From: DASVAL01 sp035649575
GTDB lineage: Bacteria; Planctomycetota; UBA1135; UBA2386
Reading direction: 5' to 3'
Length of the DNA stretch: 20,522 nt
NCBI GenBank assembly: GCA_035649575.1
Contig: DASRJH010000195.1
Coordinates: forward strand, 1 to 20,522
In this document: positions 7,719-14,001 of the stretch, piece after piece
How positions within the stretch are numbered: position 1 is the stretch's first letter
How the letters are laid out: each line of letters starts with the position of its first letter
The notes under the pieces: generated by a model
Database searches by the model: none
What the model was told of the DNA's origin: nothing
The model's input: only the letters and a program-made list of their open reading frames with translations
Translations under genes and position numbers: made by a program

Positions 7719-9523
7719 CACTTGGCCTCGAATTCGGTGCGACCCTTGGCGAGCACGAGCAGCGTGCGGCTGTCCGACTGGAACAGGTCGCGATCGCGCA
7801 CGAGCACGTCCGCGAACTTGCCTGCCTGCAGCGAGCCGGTGTCCTTCGCGACGCCGAGGATCTCGGCAGGACTCAAGGTGATGGCGCGCAGCGCGGCTTC
7901 GGCATCGAGACCGCGCCCGACCGCGGCGGCGGCCATCAGCGGCAGCAGCCGCGCCCGGCGCGCGCTGCCCGTGGCGATCGCAAACTGCACGCCGGCTTTG
8001 TGCAGCTGCGCAGGCACCGCCGTCACGTCGAAGGTGTCGTAGGGCTTGGGCAGGCTGTTCGGCAGCACGTCCGTCAGCACGACGCTGGCGCCCTGGCGCG
8101 CGATGTCAGCCGCAACCGCCATCGCGCCGTAGGCCTGCTCGAGCACGAGCACGGGGATCGAACGCTCCGCCTGCATGCGCAGCGCGAAGCGCAGCTCATC
8201 GGCCCGATGGGCCTCGACGCGCAGCGGCAGTTCGCCGTCGAGCACCGCGAGCAGCGCTTCCCGCTGCGGATCGCGCGGTGGTGCTTTCGGGTAGGTCGGG
8301 CGCTTCGGTGCTTCGTCCTTCTTCTCGGTTGCCGATGCGGGACCCTGGGCCGGGGCATCGGCTGGCTTCGGCGGGTCCTGCTTCGGCGGGTCCTGCTTCA
8401 CGGGATCCTGCGCGAGGATCTCGAGCAGCGTTGCGAGTGCTTGCTCGAACTCCTCGTTGCTCGCGCCCGTCGAACTCTTGGCTTCTTCCTTGGGCGGTTC
8501 GTTGCCGCCACCGCCACCACCTCCGCCGCCACCTCCGCCACCAGTGCCGCCGCGGTTGCCGCGGCGCTGCCGTTCGCCGGGTGGTGGGGTTGCAGGGCCT
8601 GTTCCCGCCGGTGCCGGCGCCGAGGCTTCCGCGGGCTTTGCCCCGGCCTTCTCGGCGTCCTTCTTCTTCTGGTGCCAGGCGAGGTAGTCGGCGAACTCCT
8701 TCTCGTACTTCTTGAGCGCTTCCTCGTGGTCCACGCGCGCCTTGCGGAACTCCTCGAGGCCTTCGAACGAGGCGCTGGCTGCCTCGAGCTGCTGCTGTCG
8801 CTGCAGCGCGTGCGTCGGGCCGGGGCCGTTCGTCATGCGCACCTGCACCGCGGCGCGTTCGCGCTTCTCCCACAGATCGAACCCGCCCTGCCGCGGCCGC
8901 ACGATCGCGCCCTGGCCGCGCATGATGCCCGAGGCTTGCGGAGCCGAGGGCTGCGCACTCGCGTCCTGTGGACCGGGGCCCGGCAGAGGGAACGGCAGAT
9001 CGGGGAGCGGGACGGGGGCCCGCGCAATGGATCCCTGAGAACGCACCGCGATGTACGCGGTCGTGATTCCGGCCTGCACGAGCTCGTCGTCGCGCGAATG
9101 ACGCAGGTGCAGGTCCAGGGCGAGCGAGGAGCCGGCGTCGAGGTTGGCCTGGGTGCGCATCGCGACGTCGGTGAAAGCATCGGTCGCAGCGTCGACGAGG
9201 CCCGGATACACATGACCGGTCGGGAACGAGTGCACGACGGCGTTCGGTGGAATCTCGACCTCGCCCTTCTTGCCGACCGCGACGATGCGTTCGCCGCGCG
9301 TCACGACGACTCCGTCCGCGATCGCCGGGCTCGCGACCGGATGCACGGTGCCCGCTTCGATCACGACGACCTGTTCGGGTGCGCGCTGTGCTTCGACGGC
9401 CGGCGCCTCGGGTGGCTTCGGTTGCTCGCCTGGCGCGGGCGCCGGTTCCTGGGCAACCGCGAACTCCGCGGCGAGCACGAGCAGACAAGAGGACACGAAC
9501 GTCGAGGGCGAACGGTGGCGCAT
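7718..9523 (-). CDS. secreted amidohydrolase-like protein with long low-complexity insert
   Basis: First gene of the operon, 601 residues. A signal peptide (about 1-25, ending FAVAQ) is followed by a Pro/Ala/Glu linker. The HxH strand reads YPGLVDAATDAF, with Ala113 and Asp115 replacing the histidines. The beta-5 segment reads RVEAHRADEL: the metal histidine position is Glu437, while the second histidine and RADEL, typical of active relatives, survive. The beta-6 histidine is also absent (VLEQAYGA). Between the half-domains (about 225-430) lies a charged helical stretch, then a Pro/Ala/Gly-rich insert with a run of 13 glycines (328-340) and a DPVKQDPPKQDPPKPAD repeat. The C-terminal motif is intact (GSLQAGKFADVLV). 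The start at 9523 was chosen because the signal peptide begins there; the upstream extension (to 9733) is Arg/Pro-rich and not protein-like. Probably catalytically inactive. Confidence 0.86.
   Translation of the reverse strand: MRHRSPSTFVSSCLLVLAAEFAVAQEPAPAPGEQPKPPEAPAVEAQRAPEQVVVIEAGTVHPVASPAIADGVVVTRGERIVAVGKKGEVEIPPNAVVHSFPTGHVYPGLVDAATDAFTDVAMRTQANLDAGSSLALDLHLRHSRDDELVQAGITTAYIAVRSQGSIARAPVPLPDLPFPLPGPGPQDASAQPSAPQASGIMRGQGAIVRPRQGGFDLWEKRERAAVQVRMTNGPGPTHALQRQQQLEAASASFEGLEEFRKARVDHEEALKKYEKEFADYLAWHQKKKDAEKAGAKPAEASAPAPAGTGPATPPPGERQRRGNRGGTGGGGGGGGGGGGGNEPPKEEAKSSTGASNEEFEQALATLLEILAQDPVKQDPPKQDPPKPADAPAQGPASATEKKDEAPKRPTYPKAPPRDPQREALLAVLDGELPLRVEAHRADELRFALRMQAERSIPVLVLEQAYGAMAVAADIARQGASVVLTDVLPNSLPKPYDTFDVTAVPAQLHKAGVQFAIATGSARRARLLPLMAAAAVGRGLDAEAALRAITLSPAEILGVAKDTGSLQAGKFADVLVRDRDLFQSDSRTLLVLAKGRTEFEAK
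8370..8414. repeat. 15-base tandem repeat inside coding sequence
   Basis: Two exact copies of GGCGGGTCCTGCTTC (8370-8384, 8385-8399) and a degenerate third copy to 8414. They encode the DPVKQDPPKQDPP segment of the amidohydrolase-like protein on the minus strand. The period is a multiple of three, so copy-number change would keep the frame. Confidence 0.85.
8504..8542. repeat. imperfect trinucleotide repeat coding for 13 glycines
   Basis: Thirteen consecutive GGN codons on the minus strand (GGC, GGT and GGA mixed) give an uninterrupted polyglycine run in the insert of the 7718-9523 protein. The mixed codons suggest the run is selected as protein rather than being a young slippage product. 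Confidence 0.85.
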
Positions 9524-9874
9524 GCTGAGTTCCGGCGTGCCGCGGCCGAGGGTCGGAGGGGAAGATCTTCTACGGAACCACACAGTACTACCGCCAACCC
9601 TTTTTGGGGTTCGAGACGTACCGGATGCGTATGGCGCCGGGGCCGGCGGGGAGGCGGCGCCGAGGCGTTCGAGACGGCGGAAGCTCCTCGGTTCTTCCGC
9701 GCGCGCCGGCGGCTCGACCATGACACCGGTCATTGGACGGCATTGGACTCTCGTCCCGGGACACTCATTGAGGCCAGGCGCAACGCGGGGCCGCGCCCGC
9801 CAATGTAACTGTCACCCCGGAAAGTCCCTGGGCCAAGGAACTGCTCTCGGACTCGGGCCGCTTGTGGTGTAGTG
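9524..9874. promoter_or_regulatory. divergent intergenic region with two predicted hairpins
   Basis: This 351-base gap separates the minus-strand amidohydrolase operon from the plus-strand acetylglutamate synthase, so promoters for both should lie here. I could not assign a convincing -35/-10 pair on either strand. Visible structure: a perfect 10-base palindrome GAAGATCTTC (9561-9570); AACCC/GGGTT around a T-rich loop (9596-9611); GGCGCCG/CGGCGCC (9633-9661); GCGGAAG/CTTCCGC (9677-9700); the direct repeat GTTCGAGACG (9609-9618, 9667-9676); and CATTGGAC twice with a 10-base period (9731-9738, 9741-9748). No tRNA-like or other RNA gene was recognised. Confidence 0.4.
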
Positions 9875-11185
9875 ATGCGCGCCGTCATGAAGGTCACCGA
9901 CCTGAGAGGCATCCTTCGCTACGTGCCACAGTTCCGCGAGAAGACGTTCGTCATCGCGGTCGATGGCGCGATCGTGCGCGACGACAACTTCGGCAACATC
10001 CTGATGGACGTGGCCGTCCTGTGGTCGCTCAACATCCGCACCGTGCTCGTGCACGGCGCGGCCGCCCAGATCCAGGCCCTCGCCGCCGAGAAGGGGATCT
10101 CTCCCTCGGACCTCGAAGGCTCGGGTGTCACCGATGCCGCGACGCTGCAACTCGCGCTGACTGCCGCGAACCGCGTGACCCACGAAGTGCTGGCCGGGCT
10201 CAGCGTCTCGGACCTGCGCGGTGCCAGCCTGAACGCCGTGATCGCGCACCCGATGGGCATCCTGCGCGGGGTCGACCACCTCAACACGGGGCGCGTCGAA
10301 CGCATCGACGTCGAACCGCTGCAGACGATGCTCCAGAGCGGCATCGTGCCCGTCGTGCCGCCGCTCGGCATCGACGGCGACGGCCGCAGCTACCGCGTCA
10401 ACAGCGATGCCGTGGCCGTGGAGATCGCGAAGGCGATCGGCGCCGTGAAGCTCGTCTACATCACGACGGCGGAAGGCCTCGTGCTGAACGGCGCGGTCGC
10501 GCACCAGCTCGCCGTCGACGAGCTCGCGCAGGCGCTGCAGAAGGGCTCCGTCGCGTCGTCGCACTTGTCCAAGGCGCGCCACGCGGTCGCCGCCTGCCAG
10601 TCCGGCGTGCCGCGCGTGCACGTGATCGACGGGCGCGTCGACGAAGGGCTGCTGGCCGAGGTGTTCTCGAACGAAGGCATCGGCACGCTGATCCACGCGA
10701 ACGAGTACCGGCAGATCCGCAAGGCCCGCAAGAAGGACGTGCGCAGCATCGAGCAGCTCATCCGCGCCTCGGTCGAGAACGAAGAGCTGCTGCCGCGCTC
10801 GCGCGCGGAGATCGAGCGGCAGATCGGCGACTACTTCCTGTTCGAAGTCGACAAGAACCCCGTCGCGTGCGTGGCGCTGCACGTCTATCCGGGCCAGAAG
10901 GGAGAGCTCGCGTGCCTCTCGGTGCGCTCCTCGCACGAGAACCAGGGCATCGGCCGCCGCATGGTGCAGTTCGTCGAGGACCGCGCGCGTGAGATGGGTC
11001 TCGACGTGCTGCTCGCGCTCTCGACGCAGACCTTCAACTACTTCCGGTCGAAGGCGGGCTTCGTCGACGGCACGCCCGACGACCTGCCGGCAGTGCGGCG
11101 CGAACGCTACGAGCAGAGCGGCCGGCGTTCGCGCGTGCTCGTGAAGGACCTCAAGCAACGCCCCTCGGCGATGCAGCAGGCCTGA
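9875..11185 (+). CDS. argA: N-acetylglutamate synthase (ArgA type)
   Basis: Catalyses acetyl-CoA + L-glutamate to N-acetylglutamate, the first committed step of ornithine and arginine synthesis, in the cytoplasm. The 436 residues match the usual ArgA length and layout: an amino-acid-kinase fold (about 10-275) followed by a GNAT acetyltransferase domain (about 280-436). The N-terminal domain has VIAVDGAIV...NFGNILMDVAVL...VLVHGA, as in ArgA, without the catalytic lysine of true acetylglutamate kinases, and NSDAVA at about 176-181. The GNAT domain has the acetyl-CoA loop QGIGRR (357-362) and the late NYFRSKAGF motif. Possible starts are GTG 9872, ATG 9875 and ATG 9887; none has a clear Shine-Dalgarno. 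The shortest begins at MKVTDLRGIL, so the true start may be 9887. It converges on the decarboxylase gene with 13 bases between stops. Confidence 0.9.
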   Translation: MRAVMKVTDLRGILRYVPQFREKTFVIAVDGAIVRDDNFGNILMDVAVLWSLNIRTVLVHGAAAQIQALAAEKGISPSDLEGSGVTDAATLQLALTAANRVTHEVLAGLSVSDLRGASLNAVIAHPMGILRGVDHLNTGRVERIDVEPLQTMLQSGIVPVVPPLGIDGDGRSYRVNSDAVAVEIAKAIGAVKLVYITTAEGLVLNGAVAHQLAVDELAQALQKGSVASSHLSKARHAVAACQSGVPRVHVIDGRVDEGLLAEVFSNEGIGTLIHANEYRQIRKARKKDVRSIEQLIRASVENEELLPRSRAEIERQIGDYFLFEVDKNPVACVALHVYPGQKGELACLSVRSSHENQGIGRRMVQFVEDRAREMGLDVLLALSTQTFNYFRSKAGFVDGTPDDLPAVRRERYEQSGRRSRVLVKDLKQRPSAMQQA

Positions 11186-11198
11186 CGCGAGAGCGCCT

Positions 11199-12341
11199 TC
11201 ACTGGTTGCAGTGCACGACCTTCGCGGGTGCGAACCCGTTGAACCAGGTCGACGAAGCGGCGCTGTAGGCGCCGATGTTCTCGCTGTAGAGCAGGTCGCC
11301 GAGCTGCAGGTTGCCGGGCAGCTCCTCGGTCATCGACACGACGTCGAGCGCGTCGCAGGTCGGCCCGAACACCGAGCAGACCTGCTTGTGGCCCTGCTTG
11401 AAGGCGCCGAAGTGATAGTGGCAGTGATCGAAGATGACGCCCGAGAACGTGTGGTAGACGCCGTCGTCGATGTAGTAGCAGAGCTTCCCGTCGCGCAGTG
11501 CCTTGCCGATGATCTTGACGACCGCGGTCGCCGCGGTCGCCACCATGAACCGGCCCGGCTCGGCGAGGATCTCGATGTCGTCGTCGAACAGCCGGTCGAG
11601 CTCGCGGTTCAGGATCTTCGCGAGCTCGGAGAACGGCTTGACCGTGTGGTCGTAGGGCGCCGGGAAGCCGCCGCCGATGTCGAGCAGGTTCATCTTGTCG
11701 TAGCCGCGGTCGCGCGCCTCCTGGAACACCGAGGCCGCTAGGCTGAGTGCCTGCACGTAGTTCTCGACGTTCGTCGTCTGGCTGCCGACGTGGAAGCTGA
11801 GACCCTCGACGACGAGGCCGCGTTCGTGCGCGGCCAGGATCAGGTCCACGGCCTCGCCGGGCGAAGCACCGAACTTCGACGACAGCTCGACCATCGCACC
11901 CGTGTTCGGCACCTTGAGGCGGAGCGCCACGCCAGCGTTCGGCGCGTACTTCTTGATCTTCTTGATCTCCTCGAAGTTGTCGTAGGTGACGAGCGGCTTG
12001 TAGCGGTCGAGCACGAGCAGCGTCTCGTTCGCCTTGATCGGGTTCGCGTAGATGATCTTGTCCCAGATGAAGTCCTGCCGCTCCTTCTCGGGCAGGGCCT
12101 TGATGCAGTCGTGCACGAGCTTGAACTCGGGCAGCGAGGCCACGTCGAAGCTCGCGCCCGCGTCGTAGAACGTCTTGACGATCGCCGGGTCCGAGTTGGC
12201 CTTGACCGCGTAGTAGGCCTGCACGCGCGGCAGGTGCTTCTTGAACGTGCGGTAGTTGGCCCGCAGCTCGTCGTGGTCGAGCACGAACAGCGGCGTGCCG
12301 TGCTCCTTCGCGAGCTTCTTGAGTTGCGCTTTGCTCAGCAT
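11199..12341 (-). CDS. ornithine decarboxylase, eukaryotic-type (fold type III, PLP-dependent)
   Basis: Decarboxylates ornithine to putrescine in the cytoplasm. The 380 residues contain the alanine-racemase-fold signature set: YAVKAN with the PLP lysine K47, FHVGSQ (H184), the phosphate-binding GGGFP (223-227), EPGR (261-264), and FGPTCDALD with the catalytic Cys329 and substrate-binding Asp330. YSENIGAYS lies near the C-terminus. The GPTCDALD motif separates ornithine/lysine decarboxylases from diaminopimelate and carboxynorspermidine decarboxylases; some lysine activity is possible. The gene lies 37 bases downstream of homospermidine synthase on the same strand, so the operon converts ornithine to putrescine and then to homospermidine. 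No obvious Shine-Dalgarno precedes the ATG. Confidence 0.92.
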   Translation of the reverse strand: MLSKAQLKKLAKEHGTPLFVLDHDELRANYRTFKKHLPRVQAYYAVKANSDPAIVKTFYDAGASFDVASLPEFKLVHDCIKALPEKERQDFIWDKIIYANPIKANETLLVLDRYKPLVTYDNFEEIKKIKKYAPNAGVALRLKVPNTGAMVELSSKFGASPGEAVDLILAAHERGLVVEGLSFHVGSQTTNVENYVQALSLAASVFQEARDRGYDKMNLLDIGGGFPAPYDHTVKPFSELAKILNRELDRLFDDDIEILAEPGRFMVATAATAVVKIIGKALRDGKLCYYIDDGVYHTFSGVIFDHCHYHFGAFKQGHKQVCSVFGPTCDALDVVSMTEELPGNLQLGDLLYSENIGAYSAASSTWFNGFAPAKVVHCNQ

Positions 12342-12365
12342 GATTGCGTCGGTGGTTCCCTCGCC

Positions 12366-12393
12366 CAGTTGCCGTCGGTCAGTCGCCGTCGGT
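12366..12393. repeat. 14-base tandem duplication at the end of homospermidine synthase
   Basis: CAGTTGCCGTCGGT (12366-12379) and CAGTCGCCGTCGGT (12380-12393) are adjacent with one mismatch. The duplication covers the last codons and the stop of the minus-strand homospermidine synthase and the first part of the spacer to the decarboxylase. Confidence 0.7.
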
Positions 12394-13836
12394 GACGAGG
12401 AAGTTCTTGAACTGCCACGGATCGGACCGGTCGACCGCGGGGTTGTTGTGCCCGGCGAACGCGTTCACGTAGTGCTGCAACGGCGTCCAGTCCGCGGGCT
12501 TGCTGATGAACTTGCCGAGCCACGGTTTGGCGATCCCGAGCACGTACTCGTGCGGCAGGTCGTCGGGCACGCGCACTCCCATCGCGGGGTTCTCGATCAT
12601 CCACATCACGGCTGCCGTGACCGAGATCGCGACCTGCATCGTCGTCGCGTTCTGGTGCGGCACGAGCCGGCGCGACTCCTCGATGCCGAGGTCGCTGCCG
12701 ATCCACCACGACTTGTAGGCGTGGCCCATGATCAAGGCACCCAGGATGTCCGAGCCGCCGATGATCTCGTCGTTCATGATGCGCAGCTTCTTCTGCAGCG
12801 CGAAGTCGTTGCCGCGCAATTCGTGCAGCGACGCGATCGCGACGTCGGCCGGGCAGTAGGCGTAGTGCACCGTGGGCCGGTAGATGGCCTTGTCGCCGTC
12901 CCAGACCGTGAGCTTGTCCGAGATCGTGAACGCCTCGCCGTGGCGCACGACCATGCCGCGGATGCAGTAGTCGGGCACCCAGGACACGACCTGCGTGTCG
13001 ATACCCATGCGCGCGAGGCAGATCTGGTTCTTCGGCCCCGACGCGTGTTCGACGGCCAGCGGCGGCAGCTCCTTCTCGTGCGTGCCCCAGCCGAGCTCCG
13101 CCGTGGTCGTGCCTTCCTCGCGGAAGCCCTCGATGCTCCACGTGTTCACGAATTCGCCGACCTGCTTCGGCTGGTCGGTGATCTGTGTGTCGCGCTCGCT
13201 GCAGTGGATCACCTTGACGCCGAGGTGCATCGCGAGCTCGGCGAACGATTGCTCGGCGGCGAGGAGCTGCAGCTCGTCTTTCGCCTGCCCCGCGACCTTC
13301 TTGTCCTTCACGAGGCGCTTGCAGATGTCGAGCAGTCCCTGCTTCGTGAAATGAGAAATGAGACCGGGATTCGCGCCGTGCTCGAGCACCGCGGTGGGTC
13401 CGGGCGGGCTCCACTTGTGGACCATCGCGCGCACGTTCATGTGCCGCCAGTACAGCGTGCGCACGGTGGGGGGCTTGTCGGCGGCACCCTCGTACGGGTC
13501 CCACACCTCGACCGAGGTGTTGACGTAGAGTACGCCGTGGTCGTGGCACCACTGCAGGATCTCGCAGCAGTCGATGTTCCAGGCGAGGTCGATCAGCAGA
13601 TCGCCGGGGCCCAGATACTTGCCGAGCAGGCTGCCGAGGTTGTCGCGCGTGACGCGCTTTCGCACGAACTGCACGCCGCGCTCGAGCCAGCGGGCGAGCA
13701 GCTCGCGCCGGTCCTCGAAGTCCATCACCGTGATGTTCTTGCTCGGAACCTTCACGAGCTTGCAGAGGATCGGCAATGTGCACTGTGCCACCGCGCCATA
13801 ACCGACGAACAGGACCCGCTTGCCGAACTCGATCAT
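12379..13836 (-). CDS. hss: homospermidine synthase
   Basis: NAD-dependent synthesis of sym-homospermidine, mainly from two putrescines with release of ammonia. The 485 residues match the bacterial Hss family in length. A Rossmann motif GYGAVAQ (12-18) opens the protein. The conserved core includes HGANPGLISHF (about 153-163), HCSERDTQ (Glu214), NTWSIEGF (Trp233), AELGWGTHE, YRPTVHYAY, RRLVPHQNAT and the C-terminal SDPWQFKNFLV. Glu214 and Trp233 have the same 19-residue spacing as Glu210 and Trp229, which I recall as active-site residues of the Blastochloris viridis enzyme. The start at 13836 puts the Rossmann strand right at the N-terminus, as in the family; an in-frame ATG at 13905 would add an Arg-rich extension. 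The promoter should lie in the 165-base divergent gap with the next gene. The decarboxylase follows in the same operon. Confidence 0.93.
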   Translation of the reverse strand: MIEFGKRVLFVGYGAVAQCTLPILCKLVKVPSKNITVMDFEDRRELLARWLERGVQFVRKRVTRDNLGSLLGKYLGPGDLLIDLAWNIDCCEILQWCHDHGVLYVNTSVEVWDPYEGAADKPPTVRTLYWRHMNVRAMVHKWSPPGPTAVLEHGANPGLISHFTKQGLLDICKRLVKDKKVAGQAKDELQLLAAEQSFAELAMHLGVKVIHCSERDTQITDQPKQVGEFVNTWSIEGFREEGTTTAELGWGTHEKELPPLAVEHASGPKNQICLARMGIDTQVVSWVPDYCIRGMVVRHGEAFTISDKLTVWDGDKAIYRPTVHYAYCPADVAIASLHELRGNDFALQKKLRIMNDEIIGGSDILGALIMGHAYKSWWIGSDLGIEESRRLVPHQNATTMQVAISVTAAVMWMIENPAMGVRVPDDLPHEYVLGIAKPWLGKFISKPADWTPLQHYVNAFAGHNNPAVDRSDPWQFKNFLVTDGD

Positions 13837-14001
13837 CTGTAGTGTGGTGCGTGCCGCCCCGGGAGCGTCCCGAACGATCCGGAACTTGCGGCGGGACTCT
13901 CGCATCGCTGCTCGGCTCCGTCAAGCAAAGCGTCGCGCACCTGCTGCACGTCGTGCATCGCCGCGGCGCGGCGGTAGCTTGTGAGGCCTCCCGCGAAGCC
14001 C

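Noticed and set aside
8370..8542. Repeats considered as a CRISPR array or mobile element remnant
   Set aside because: Short, adjacent, in-frame coding repeats without spacers; explained by the low-complexity protein insert.
9524..9733. N-terminal extension of the first amidohydrolase-like gene up to 9733
   Set aside because: The extension is Arg/Pro-rich and would bury the signal peptide that begins at the ATG at 9523.
9731..9771. TTGGAC at 9743-9748 considered as a -35 box for argA
   Set aside because: The hexamer at 17-base spacing (CATTGA) matches a -10 box poorly, so no promoter was called.
12256..13842. Plus-strand open frame of 528 codons
   Set aside because: Lies opposite homospermidine synthase, whose protein match is unmistakable; composition is shadow-like.
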